Source: VRUE01 sp963716735 (GTDB lineage Bacteria; Actinomycetota; Thermoleophilia; Solirubrobacterales; 70-9). Taken from it: a stretch of DNA of 64,000 nucleotides. Below the pieces are notes generated by a model. It did not search any database and had not been told where the DNA came from. It saw only the letters and a list, made by a program, of their open reading frames with translations. The stretch spans positions 496,001 through 560,000 of the forward strand of contig OY970321.1 of assembly GCA_963716735.1 (NCBI GenBank), written 5' to 3'. This document shows, one piece after another, positions 28,351 to 36,044 of this stretch (positions within the stretch are counted from its first letter, which is position 1; the number at the start of each line of letters is the position of its first letter). The position numbers and the translations under genes are program-made.

Positions 28351-28356
28351 AAAGTA
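28351..28356 (-). promoter_or_regulatory. Putative leaderless -10 box for ilvE
   Basis: TACTTT on the minus strand, 6 nt (CGCGGG) before the ilvE ATG, in the 38-bp gap after leuB. Confidence 0.45.
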
Positions 28357-28382
28357 TGCCCGATGAATCGAACGAGGTCGAG

Positions 28383-29447
28383 TTAGAGCGCGGAGAGCAC
28401 GGCCTGGGTCATCTCGGCGGTGCCGACCGTGTTCTCCTCGGCAAGATCGGGCGTACGCAGGCCGCGCTCCAGAACCGCGTCCACCGCGGCCTCGACCCGC
28501 TCGGCCTCCGCCGGGCGGTCCAGTCCGTGGCGCAGCATCATCGCCGCGCTGAGGAAGGTCGCGAGCGGGTTGGCAATCCCCTCGCCGGCGATATCGGGTG
28601 CTGAGCCGTGGACCGGCTCGAAAAGTCCCGGGGCACCCTCCTCGCCAAGACTGGCCGAGGGCAGCATCCCGAGCGAGCCGGTCAGCATCGCCGACTCGTC
28701 GCTGAGGATGTCGCCGAAGAGGTTCTCGGTGACGATGACGTCGAACTCGGCGGGGCGCGAGACGAGTTGCATCGCCGCGTTGTCGACCAGCAGGTGGTCG
28801 AGTTCGACGTCGGGGTAATCGGCGACGATGCCGCTGACCACCTCACGCCACAGCCGCGAGGTCTCGAGCACGTTGGCCTTGTCCACCGAGGTGACCCGGG
28901 GCGTGCGGGTGCCGCCCTCGGCGCGCCGCTGAGCGGCCTCGAAACCGGCCCGAGCGATCCGCTCTATCTCCATGGTCGAGTACTCGCAGGTGTCGTGGGC
29001 TGAGTCCCCGTCGCGACCGCTGTCGCCGAAGTAGATGCCGCCGGTCAGCTCGCGCACGACCAGTAGGTCGGTCCCCGCGATTCGCTCCTCGCGCAGCGGG
29101 CTGGCTCCGACCAGCGCGGGGCTGGGACGCACCGGCCGCAGGTTGGCGTAGAGGCCCATTCCCTTGCGCAGGCCGAGCAGGCCCTGCTCGGGACGCGGCG
29201 CGGCCGGGTCGGTGGTGTCCCATTTCGGGCCGCCGACGGCGCCCAGTAGAACCGCATCCGAGGTCCGGCAGAGATCGAGCACCTCGTCGGTGAGCGCGAC
29301 GCCATCGGCGTCGATCGAGCAGCCGCCCATCAGCTGTTCGTCGAACTCGAACTCCCCCAGGGATTCGAGCAGCTGCCGCGCGGCGGCGACGATCTCCGGT
29401 CCGATCCCGTCGCCGGGAAGCAGGACTATGCGCGATGCGTCACTCAC
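28383..29447 (-). CDS. leuB: 3-isopropylmalate dehydrogenase
   Basis: LeuB oxidises and decarboxylates 3-isopropylmalate to the leucine precursor 2-oxoisocaproate. The 354-residue beta-decarboxylating dehydrogenase has LLPGDGIGPEIV, the RVTSVDKANVLETSRLWREV segment and the NLFGDILSDESAMLTGSLGM signature with metal-binding Asp residues. EPVHGSAPDIAGEGIANPLA binds NAD. It follows the methyltransferase gene across a 48-bp spacer with a strong hairpin, and precedes ilvE. Confidence 0.97.
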   Translation of the reverse strand: MSDASRIVLLPGDGIGPEIVAAARQLLESLGEFEFDEQLMGGCSIDADGVALTDEVLDLCRTSDAVLLGAVGGPKWDTTDPAAPRPEQGLLGLRKGMGLYANLRPVRPSPALVGASPLREERIAGTDLLVVRELTGGIYFGDSGRDGDSAHDTCEYSTMEIERIARAGFEAAQRRAEGGTRTPRVTSVDKANVLETSRLWREVVSGIVADYPDVELDHLLVDNAAMQLVSRPAEFDVIVTENLFGDILSDESAMLTGSLGMLPSASLGEEGAPGLFEPVHGSAPDIAGEGIANPLATFLSAAMMLRHGLDRPAEAERVEAAVDAVLERGLRTPDLAEENTVGTAEMTQAVLSAL

Positions 29448-29463
29448 GAGCGCGCCACTCTAG

Positions 29464-29511
29464 ACGTGCCTCAAGTTAGAGGTCCCCATGGGTACTCAAC
29501 TCGAGGCACGT
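29464..29511 (-). repeat. Hairpin between the methyltransferase and leuB
   Basis: The arms ACGTGCCTCAAGTT (29464-29477) and AACTCGAGGCACGT (29498-29511) pair over 14 positions with one G-U-type mismatch. The loop contains the palindrome CCCATGGG. One arm covers the methyltransferase stop codon. There is no U-run, so partial termination or RNase protection of the operon mRNA is more likely than a full stop. Confidence 0.6.
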
Positions 29512-30269
29512 GCCTCGATGTTGAGGCGCACGTAGTCGAGCGTCAATGGCTTCGCCGACTCCTCGAGGATCGCTTCGGCGAAGGGGCGACGGAGGTCGGC
29601 GGGAAGCTGGGCGAGGAGTGGGCCCAGGGTGACGGTCGAGGTGAACTCGAGCGGGTTCTCGGGGGTGACAGGCTTGGGCTCGAGCCAGCAGCGAGCAGTG
29701 GAGAAGCCGGCTCCGATCAGCCGCTTCTCGGTCTCCTCTGGACCGGCGAAGTTCCACATCCCGGTCATCTGCTCCAGGTGCGAGGCGAACTCGGGGCGCG
29801 CCGCGACCATCGCGATCATCCGGGCGTGCTCGGCGACGTTGCCCTGACCGCCGCACTGGGCGACCAGGCGCCCGCCTGGCTTCAACGCACCGTGCAGGTG
29901 CGCGAAGAGGCGGTCGTGATCGGCGATCCAGTGGAAGGTCGCGGTGGAGAAAATCAGGTCGACGGGCTGTTCGATCTCGAGCCCAGCAAGGTCGGCGACG
30001 AGATAGGTCGCCCGATCTCCCAGCCGCTCCTTCGCTTTCTCGATCATCGCCTCGGATCCGTCGGCGGCGAGCAGCCGCCCGTGGGGAAGCCGCTCGAGCA
30101 GCTTCTCGGTGACTTTTCCCGAGCCGCACCCCGCGTCGATCGCCGACTCGTCGCCATTCAGCTCCAGCCGCGCCAACACCTCCGTGCCCCATTCGAACTG
30201 CGGATCGGAGACCGCGTCGTAGGTCTCTGCGTCCCACTCGCGAGGGCCGGCGTTGATCGATCGCTCCAT
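29496..30269 (-). CDS. Class I SAM-dependent methyltransferase (trans-aconitate methyltransferase-like)
   Basis: A 257-residue Rossmann-fold methyltransferase. Motif I is IDAGCGSGKVTEKLLERL, motif II-like LLAADGSEAMIEKA, and motif IV DLIFSTATFHWIADHDRLF. The FHWI signature and overall layout resemble trans-aconitate 2-methyltransferase (Tam). It sits between leuD and leuB, whose isomerase handles dicarboxylic intermediates. Methylating a by-product of LeuCD (an isopropylmaleate or aconitate-like acid) is an attractive guess but unproven. It starts 11 bp after leuD. Confidence 0.88.
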   Translation of the reverse strand: MERSINAGPREWDAETYDAVSDPQFEWGTEVLARLELNGDESAIDAGCGSGKVTEKLLERLPHGRLLAADGSEAMIEKAKERLGDRATYLVADLAGLEIEQPVDLIFSTATFHWIADHDRLFAHLHGALKPGGRLVAQCGGQGNVAEHARMIAMVAARPEFASHLEQMTGMWNFAGPEETEKRLIGAGFSTARCWLEPKPVTPENPLEFTSTVTLGPLLAQLPADLRRPFAEAILEESAKPLTLDYVRLNIEARASS

Positions 30270-30280
30270 GCTCGCTCGGC

Positions 30281-30844
30281 TCAGAGTGCCGTGGTCACCG
30301 GGCCGGCCTTGGCGCCCTGCGCCGCCTCGAACTCATCGATCGCGGTGGCGCTCTCCAGGGTGATCCCGATGTCATCGAGGCCATTCAGAAGGCGGTGCCG
30401 CACGTCGGGCTCGATCGCGAACTCGAAGACCCCGCCGGCGCAGGTGACCGTCTGGTCGTCGACGTCGATCCGCGCCTCGCCCGCCTCCGCAACCACGCGG
30501 CAGTGCTCCTCGTCGAGCTCGACCGGCAGCAAGCCGACCTTGGTGCAGTTGGAGTAGAAGATGTCGGCAAAGGACGGGGCGACGATCGCCTCGAAGCCGA
30601 AGTCCTCGAGCGCCCATGGCGCGTGCTCGCGAGAGGATCCGCAGCCAAAGTTGCGACCGGCCACCAGGATCGGGTTCGGCTCGAGCTCGATCTCGCCGTC
30701 GCGGATCCAGTCGTAGAAGAGGAACTCGCCGAAACCAGTCCGCTCGACCCGCTTGAGGAACTGCTTGGGGATGATCTGGTCGGTGTCGACGTCGTGCCGG
30801 TCGAGCACCGACACCTTGCCCTCGATCACGTCTATCGGCCTCAT
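30281..30844 (-). CDS. leuD: 3-isopropylmalate dehydratase, small subunit
   Basis: LeuD is the swivelling small subunit of isopropylmalate isomerase. The 187-residue protein shows DRHDVDTDQIIPKQFLKRV, ILVAGRNFGCGSSREHAPWA and FADIFYSNCTKVGLLPVEL, all characteristic. The ATG at 30842-30844 is 2 bp after the leuC stop, consistent with coupled synthesis of the two subunits. Confidence 0.97.
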   Translation of the reverse strand: MRPIDVIEGKVSVLDRHDVDTDQIIPKQFLKRVERTGFGEFLFYDWIRDGEIELEPNPILVAGRNFGCGSSREHAPWALEDFGFEAIVAPSFADIFYSNCTKVGLLPVELDEEHCRVVAEAGEARIDVDDQTVTCAGGVFEFAIEPDVRHRLLNGLDDIGITLESATAIDEFEAAQGAKAGPVTTAL

Positions 30845-30846
30845 CT

Positions 30847-32232
30847 CTAGCTCCAATCCCTGATGTCGACGAAATGGCCCTCGATCGCTGCGGCGGCGGC
30901 CATCTTCGGGCTGACCAGGTGCGTCCTGCCGCCCTTGCCCTGGCGCCCCTCGAAGTTGCGGTTCGAGGTCGATGCGCAGCGCTCGCCCTCGATCAGGGTG
31001 TCCGGATTCATCCCCAGGCACATCGAGCAGCCGGCCTCGCGCCACTCGAAGCCGGCGGCGCGGAAGACCTCGTGCAGGCCCTCCTCCTCGGCGGTCGCCT
31101 TGACCTGCTGGGAGCCGGGTACGACCATCGCCCGCACCGAGCCGGCGACGCGCCGTCCGTCGACCACCGAGGCCGCCTCGCGCAGGTCCTCGATCCGGGA
31201 GTTGGTGCAGGAGCCGATGAAGACCCGTTCGGGCTTCACCTCGGTCATCGGCGTGCCGGCCTCCAGTCCCATGTAGGCAAGTGCCCGTTCGGCCGACTCG
31301 CGATCGGCCGGCGACTCCATCGCCGCCGGATCGGGCACCGAGTCGGTGACCTCGACCACCATGCCGGGATTCGTCCCCCAGGTGACCATCGGCGAGATGC
31401 CGGCGGCATCGATCTCGACCTCGGTGTCGAAGCGCGCCTCGGGGTCGGTCGGCAGCCGGCGCCAGCGCTCCACGGCGGCGTCGAAATCCCGCGGCGCCGC
31501 GTCGCGGCCTCGCACCCACTCGAAGGTGGTCTCGTCGGGGGCGATCATCCCCGCGCGGCCGCCGCCCTCGATCGTCATGTTGCAGACCGTCATCCGTCCG
31601 GGCATCGAAAGCGACTCGATCGCCGAGCCGGCGTACTCGACCGCGTAGCCAACCATGCCACCGGTGCCGAGGCGGCCGATCGTCGCCAGGATCAGATCCT
31701 TCGGCGTCACGCCGGCTCCCAGTTCGCCCGAGTAGATAATGCGCATCGTCTTCGGTCGCTTCTGGACCAAGCACTGGGTCGCCAGCACGTGCTCGACCTC
31801 CGAAGTGCCGATGCCGAAAGCCAGGGCGCCGAAAGCGCCGTGGGTCGAGGTGTGGCTATCGCCGCAGACGATCGTCATTCCCGGCTGGGTCACGCCCAGC
31901 TCGGGCCCGATCACGTGGACGATGCCCTGACGCTCTGAGCCCAGCGAGTAGAGCGGGACGCCGAACTCCTCGCAATTGCGCTCCAGCGTTTCGACCTGGA
32001 CCCGGGAGAGCTCGTCGGCGATCAGTCGCGCCGCCATCGTGCCGTCGGTGGGCACGTTGTGGTCGGCCGTGGCCAGCGTCCTGTCGGGCCGGCGCAGCGG
32101 CCGCCCCGCCATCCGCAAGCCATCGAAGGCCTGTGGCGAGGTGACCTCGTGGACCAGGTGCAGATCGATGTAGAGCAGGCCGTCGGAGACCTCGTGCTCG
32201 CTCCAGATCTTGTCGAACATCGTTTGTGGCAT
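30847..32232 (-). CDS. leuC: 3-isopropylmalate dehydratase, large subunit
   Basis: LeuC is the 4Fe-4S large subunit; with LeuD it converts 2- to 3-isopropylmalate. The 461-residue aconitase-family protein has TADHNVPTDG, VCGDSHTSTHGAFGALAFGI and the cluster ligands Cys in FIGSCTNSRIEDL and in CSMCLGMNPD. It starts 3 bp after the stop of the XRE-cupin regulator, so any promoter for the regulator also drives leuCD. Confidence 0.97.
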   Translation of the reverse strand: MPQTMFDKIWSEHEVSDGLLYIDLHLVHEVTSPQAFDGLRMAGRPLRRPDRTLATADHNVPTDGTMAARLIADELSRVQVETLERNCEEFGVPLYSLGSERQGIVHVIGPELGVTQPGMTIVCGDSHTSTHGAFGALAFGIGTSEVEHVLATQCLVQKRPKTMRIIYSGELGAGVTPKDLILATIGRLGTGGMVGYAVEYAGSAIESLSMPGRMTVCNMTIEGGGRAGMIAPDETTFEWVRGRDAAPRDFDAAVERWRRLPTDPEARFDTEVEIDAAGISPMVTWGTNPGMVVEVTDSVPDPAAMESPADRESAERALAYMGLEAGTPMTEVKPERVFIGSCTNSRIEDLREAASVVDGRRVAGSVRAMVVPGSQQVKATAEEEGLHEVFRAAGFEWREAGCSMCLGMNPDTLIEGERCASTSNRNFEGRQGKGGRTHLVSPKMAAAAAIEGHFVDIRDWS

Positions 32233-32235
32233 CGG

Positions 32236-32838
32236 CTAGCTCCTCCTCAGTCCGGCGGCTATTACGGCGAGAAAGCGGGCCTGCTCCTCGCCGTCGTTCT
32301 CGAAGTGATGCGGAAGATCGGCGTCGAAGGTGACGCTGTCGCCCTCGCGCAGCTCGTGACGGGTTCCGTCAACGGTCAGCGCCAGCACGCCCGTCAGGAC
32401 CACCGCGGTCTCGCGGCTCCCCGGCTCATGCATGGGCGGATCGTCCGGCCCACCGGTCGTGGCCCCCGCCTTCAGCGTGTGCAGCGAGACGTCGGCGCGC
32501 TGACCCGGCAGCGGCGGGGTCAGCTCCTCGAAGCGATGCCCACCGCGCTCGTAGCTGCGGCGCTCGTTGGCGCGGCTGACCGCGACGTGCTCACCCTCAT
32601 CGAGCCGCAGGAGCTGCGAGAGGGTCAGCTCCAGCCCGGCGGCGATCTTCGCGGCAACCGCCAGGGTCGGGCTCGTCTCCCCCCGCTCGACCTGGGACAG
32701 CATCGGGGCGCTGACCCCGCTGCGCTCAGCCAGATCCCGCAGCGAGAAACCCATCGCCTCGCGCAGCGCCTTGACCCGGGTTCCGGCGGCGACGGAGCCG
32801 GCCTCGACCGGCGGCTTCTTGGTCGACGTTGTGCTCAT
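32236..32838 (-). CDS. XRE-family regulator with C-terminal cupin sensor domain
   Basis: The 200-residue protein has an N-terminal XRE helix-turn-helix (about residues 20-78; GFSLRDLAERSGVSAPMLSQ, then VERGETSPTL). A C-terminal cupin-2 domain (about 115-195; HEPGSRETAVVLTGVLALTV, GDSVTFDADLPHHFEN) could bind a small molecule or metal. A perfect 14-bp-arm palindrome overlaps its own start codon, pointing to autoregulation. Because leuC starts 3 bp downstream, it probably regulates leuCD and the rest of the cluster. Ligand unknown; a branched-chain pathway intermediate is the obvious guess. Confidence 0.92.
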   Translation of the reverse strand: MSTTSTKKPPVEAGSVAAGTRVKALREAMGFSLRDLAERSGVSAPMLSQVERGETSPTLAVAAKIAAGLELTLSQLLRLDEGEHVAVSRANERRSYERGGHRFEELTPPLPGQRADVSLHTLKAGATTGGPDDPPMHEPGSRETAVVLTGVLALTVDGTRHELREGDSVTFDADLPHHFENDGEEQARFLAVIAAGLRRS

Positions 32839-32870
32839 TACGCTCGTACGTTATCACGTACGAGCGTAAT
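32837..32870. promoter_or_regulatory. Palindromic operator/promoter at the XRE-cupin start
   Basis: The arms ATTACGCTCGTACG (32837-32850) and CGTACGAGCGTAAT (32857-32870) are perfect reverse complements around a 6-bp TTATCA centre. The left arm overlaps two bases of the start codon. On the minus strand a TAACGT -10 candidate (plus 32848-32853) lies in the centre, 9 nt before the ATG. Protein bound here would block that promoter. Each arm also contains the self-complementary CGTACG. Confidence 0.85.
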
Positions 32871-32891
32871 TGCACTGTGCGAGAGCGGGCG

Positions 32892-34490
32892 TTACGGGCC
32901 CGGCGTTCGCTCAACCGCGGCCTCGGCGGTTGCCGCCTCGGCCTCGCGGATCGCGGCGCCCTCGAGTGCGTTCGACAGCGCCCGCACGTAGGCCCTGGCC
33001 GAGGCCTCGAGGATGTCGGTGGCCACACCCTGACCACTCGCCAGGCGTCCGGCGGCGCGCAGCATCACCGTCACCTGGCCGAGGGCGTCCTCTCCCCCGG
33101 TCACCGCCTCAACCGTGTACTGGCGCAGCTCGCACTCGGTGTCGGTGGCTTTCTGGATCGCGTGGAAGATCGCATCGACCGGGCCATCTCCACCCGACTC
33201 GCCGACCGCCTCCTGACCCGAGGGCAAGGTGACGGCGACACGGGCCAGAGGCTCGCGACGCGAGCCGGCCTCGACCTCGAACCAGGCCAGCTCGTGCGCG
33301 TCGGCGCGCTCACGCATCTCATCGGAGACGATCGCCTCCAGGTCCAGGGCGGTGACCTGCTTCTTGCGGTCCGCGATCTCCTTGAAGCGCTTGAAGGCGG
33401 CGTTGAGCGCGTTGCCCTCGATCTTGAAGCCGAGCTGCTCCAGCGCGTCGCGCAGGGCGTGGCGGCCAGAGTGCTTGCCCAGCACGATCGAGTTCGACTC
33501 CAGGCCGACCTCGGTCGCGTCCATGATCTCGTAGGTGGTGCGCTCCTTCAGCACGCCGTCTTGGTGGATGCCGGACTCGTGAGCGAAGGCGTTGCGGCCG
33601 ACGATCGCCTTGTTGGGCTGGATCGCGTAGCCGGTCAGGCGGGAGACCATGCGGCTGGTACGTGCCAGCTCGCGGGTGTTGAGGCCGGTCGTCAGCCCGT
33701 GCACGTCCTCCCGGGTCTTGACCAGCATCACGATCTCCTCCAGCGAGCAGTTGCCGGCGCGCTCGCCGATCCCGTTGACCGCACACTCGACCTGGCGGGC
33801 GCCGGCCAAGACGCCGGCGTAGGAGTTGGCGACCGCCATCCCCAGATCGTCATGACAGTGGACCGAGGTCTCGACCGCACGCAGGTCCGGTACCAACTCG
33901 TAAAGGCGGCGGAAGTAGTCCGCGTACTCCTCCGGCGTGGTGTAACCGACGGTGTCGGGAATGTTGACCACGGTCGCGCCCTCCTCGACGGCGATCGCGC
34001 AGACCTCCGCGGTGAACTCGACGTCGGCGCGGGTCGCATCCATCGGCGAGAACTCGACGTCCTCGCAGTAGGACTTGGCCAGCGCCACGGCGGCGCGGGC
34101 CTGACCCTTGACATCCTCGCGGTCGGTCTGCAGCTGGTGCTCGATGTGGATGTCGGAGGTCGAGATGAAGGTGTGGATACGGGGCCGGCCCGCCTCGCGG
34201 ATCGCCCCCCAGGCGGCGTCGATGTCCGCCTTGTGGGTACGGGCGAGGCCGCAGATCACCGGTCCCTCCACCTGCCGCGAGATCGCCTCGACGGCCTCGA
34301 AATCACCGGGTGAGGTGATCGGGAAGCCGGCCTCGATCACGTCGACGCCGAGCCGCGCCAGCTGCTGGGCGATCTCGACCTTCTCCGCCGTGTTCAGCGA
34401 GATGCCGGGCGACTGCTCGCCGTCCCGCAGGGTGGTGTCGAAGATGTGGACGCGGTTCGCGTCGGGTGCCGTACTCGGGGTGGTACTCAT
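32892..34490 (-). CDS. leuA: 2-isopropylmalate synthase
   Basis: LeuA condenses 2-oxoisovalerate with acetyl-CoA, the committed and feedback-inhibited step of leucine synthesis. The 532-residue protein has IFDTTLRDGEQSPGISLNTA, VHCHDDLGMAVANSYAGVLA (metal His pair), NGIGERAGNCSLEEIVM, HESGIHQDGVL and a C-terminal LeuA regulatory domain (about 400-510). This is the bacterial type (LeuA1) rather than the longer mycobacterial form. An SD of GGAGAAGGAGGA lies 8 nt before the ATG and is predicted to be masked by the leader. The XRE palindrome lies 22 bp after the stop. Confidence 0.97.
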   Translation of the reverse strand: MSTTPSTAPDANRVHIFDTTLRDGEQSPGISLNTAEKVEIAQQLARLGVDVIEAGFPITSPGDFEAVEAISRQVEGPVICGLARTHKADIDAAWGAIREAGRPRIHTFISTSDIHIEHQLQTDREDVKGQARAAVALAKSYCEDVEFSPMDATRADVEFTAEVCAIAVEEGATVVNIPDTVGYTTPEEYADYFRRLYELVPDLRAVETSVHCHDDLGMAVANSYAGVLAGARQVECAVNGIGERAGNCSLEEIVMLVKTREDVHGLTTGLNTRELARTSRMVSRLTGYAIQPNKAIVGRNAFAHESGIHQDGVLKERTTYEIMDATEVGLESNSIVLGKHSGRHALRDALEQLGFKIEGNALNAAFKRFKEIADRKKQVTALDLEAIVSDEMRERADAHELAWFEVEAGSRREPLARVAVTLPSGQEAVGESGGDGPVDAIFHAIQKATDTECELRQYTVEAVTGGEDALGQVTVMLRAAGRLASGQGVATDILEASARAYVRALSNALEGAAIREAEAATAEAAVERTPGP

Positions 34491-34494
34491 GAGA

Positions 34495-34596
34495 CTGTCC
34501 TCCTTCTCCAGCTTTTCCGAATGACCTTGTCTCTCGCGGCTCTCGCGCCGCCCAGCGCTATTCCCCCCGAGGGGGGAGGAGAAGGAGTAGCGACAG
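34495..34596 (-). promoter_or_regulatory. Predicted leucine-dependent translational attenuator of leuA
   Basis: In the leuA mRNA leader the leucine-codon run CTCCTTCTCC (plus 34578-34587) is exactly complementary over 10 nt to GGAGAAGGAG (34500-34509), which is the leuA SD. Beyond a 4-nt bulge, CTGTC (34592-34596) pairs with GACAG (34495-34499). A free leader would hide the SD; a ribosome stalled at the Leu codons would keep it open. Between the arms are a CCCCCC/GGGGGG stem and a GCGGC/GCCGC stem. The pairing is seen in sequence; the mechanism is inferred. Confidence 0.75.
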
Positions 34597-34617
34597 GCTG
34601 TCGAACCGGGGCGTCAT
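34558..34617 (-). CDS. leuL: leu leader peptide (19 aa, six Leu)
   Basis: The 19-codon ORF MTPRFDSLSLLLLLPPRGE ends in TAG. It has Leu at position 8 and five consecutive Leu at 10-14, including a CTA codon that is rare in such high-GC DNA. It then has Pro-Pro, another slow pair. It starts 10 nt after a TAAGCT -10 box and ends 67 nt before leuA. Leucine-rich leader peptides before leuA are known in actinobacteria such as Streptomyces. The peptide itself probably has no function; its translation is the sensor. Confidence 0.8.
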   Translation of the reverse strand: MTPRFDSLSLLLLLPPRGE

Positions 34618-34627
34618 TCGTCGCCTC

Positions 34628-34655
34628 AGCTTAGCGTAGGCTGCGCGCATCGCAA
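34628..34655 (-). promoter_or_regulatory. Promoter of the leu operon
   Basis: On the minus strand TTGCGA (34650-34655), a 16-nt spacer and TAAGCT (34628-34633). The mRNA would begin a few bases before the leader-peptide ATG at 34617. The MFS gene diverges from the same region. Confidence 0.55.
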
Positions 34656-34690
34656 GGCTGGATCGCACGACCATCCTCGCTCTGCTGGCA

Positions 34691-36040
34691 ATGAGCATGA
34701 GCGTGCTCGTGATCGCCAACGACTTCTCGGCGATCAACGTGGCCATCCCAACGATGGAGAAGGGCTTCCATTCGAACATCAACACGATCCAGTGGGTGGT
34801 CAATGCCTACGCGCTCACCTTCGGCGTGATGATCGTCACCGGGGGGCGCCTTGCCGACATGTTCGGCCGCCGCCGCGCCTTCTTCCTCGGCGCGGCAATC
34901 TTTGCCTCGATGTCGGCACTGGGCGGCGCCGCACAGACCGAGACTTGGCTGATCGCGTCCCGCGTCGTGATGGGCATCGGCGGGGCGTTGATGTGGCCAG
35001 CGATCCTCGGCATGACCTTCGAGCTGCTGCCCTCCGAGAAGGCCGGGCTGGCCGGCGGGATCATCCTCGGCGCCGCCGGCCTCGGCAACGCAATTGGCCC
35101 GCTGATCGGTGGCGTTCTAACCGACACGCTGAGCTGGCGCTGGATCTTCTTCCTCAACGTGCCGATCGCCGCCTTTGCCGTGCTCGTCACCTACTACCTG
35201 GTCAAGGTGAAAGAGCCGGAGCCGGCTGAACAGCGGATCGACTATCCAGGGATCGCGACGATCTCGATCGGTCTGGTCTCACTGCTGGTCGCGCTCGACC
35301 AGGTCGACGACTGGGGCTGGGGGGACCCGAAGGTGGTGGCGATGCTGGCGCTGGCCGCAATCCTGATCGCGTCCTTCGTCCGAATCGAGCTCCGGGCCGG
35401 AATGAACGCACTGGTCCCTCGGGCGGTGATGAGCAACGAGAGCTTTCGCGCCTCCTGCGTGGCGATCACGCTGATGTCGGCGACCTTCTTCGCGGCGCTG
35501 CTCTACCTGCCGCAGTTCATGCAGAAGCACCTCGGCTACTCGCCCCTCGAAGCCGGCGTCGGCGTCCTTCCCTTCCTCGCCACCTTCGCGCTGGTCTCCT
35601 TCATCGCCGGCCCGCTCTACAACCGGCTGGGGGCGAAGCCGCTGGCCGTTGTGGGCGCGGCCTGCATCACGATCGCTCCGTTCCTCTTCTCGCAGGTCAG
35701 CGAAGGTTCCGCTTACGCGGCCCTGGTTCCCGGGATGTTCGTGCTCGGCATCGGCATCGGCAGCTTCTACCCGACCGCGACGACCGCAGGGGTCACCTCG
35801 GTCGACGAATCGCAGAGCAGCCTCGCCGGCGGCATCCTCTACATGTGCCAGATCGCCGGCGGCGCGATCGGCCTCGGCCTGACCACCACCGTCTTCTCCG
35901 CCCAGGACTCGTTCGTCGACGGCATCCAGGCAGCCTTCCGCCTCGATTCGGCGCTATCCCTGGTCGGGTTTCTGATCGCGCTGTTCTTCGTCGGCGGTCG
36001 GCTGGTCGGCCGCCGGACCCGGCAGGAGACCGTGGCTTAA
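34691..36040 (+). CDS. MFS transporter, DHA2 (14-TM) drug:H+ antiporter type
   Basis: A 449-residue polytopic membrane protein, predicted to export small molecules with proton antiport. It has GGRLADMFGRRRAFFLGAAI (motif A loop between TM2 and TM3), VMGIGGALMWPAI, and the motif-C-like GAAGLGNAIGPLIGGVLTD. About 13-14 hydrophobic segments are visible. From the first ATG, TM1 is short (MSMSVLVIANDFSAINVAIP). The in-frame codons before it (RTTILALLA) would complete the helix but contain no ATG, GTG or TTG before the upstream stop at 34637. A non-standard start (CTG or ATC) or a short TM1 is therefore implied. Divergent from leuA. Confidence 0.9.
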   Translation: MSMSVLVIANDFSAINVAIPTMEKGFHSNINTIQWVVNAYALTFGVMIVTGGRLADMFGRRRAFFLGAAIFASMSALGGAAQTETWLIASRVVMGIGGALMWPAILGMTFELLPSEKAGLAGGIILGAAGLGNAIGPLIGGVLTDTLSWRWIFFLNVPIAAFAVLVTYYLVKVKEPEPAEQRIDYPGIATISIGLVSLLVALDQVDDWGWGDPKVVAMLALAAILIASFVRIELRAGMNALVPRAVMSNESFRASCVAITLMSATFFAALLYLPQFMQKHLGYSPLEAGVGVLPFLATFALVSFIAGPLYNRLGAKPLAVVGAACITIAPFLFSQVSEGSAYAALVPGMFVLGIGIGSFYPTATTAGVTSVDESQSSLAGGILYMCQIAGGAIGLGLTTTVFSAQDSFVDGIQAAFRLDSALSLVGFLIALFFVGGRLVGRRTRQETVA

Positions 36041-36044
36041 GCGA

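Noticed and set aside
30281..31774. Long frame suggesting a LeuC-LeuD fusion
   Set aside because: Only the part from ATG 30844 is LeuD. The upstream part is an out-of-frame reading of leuC, which has its own stop at 30847.
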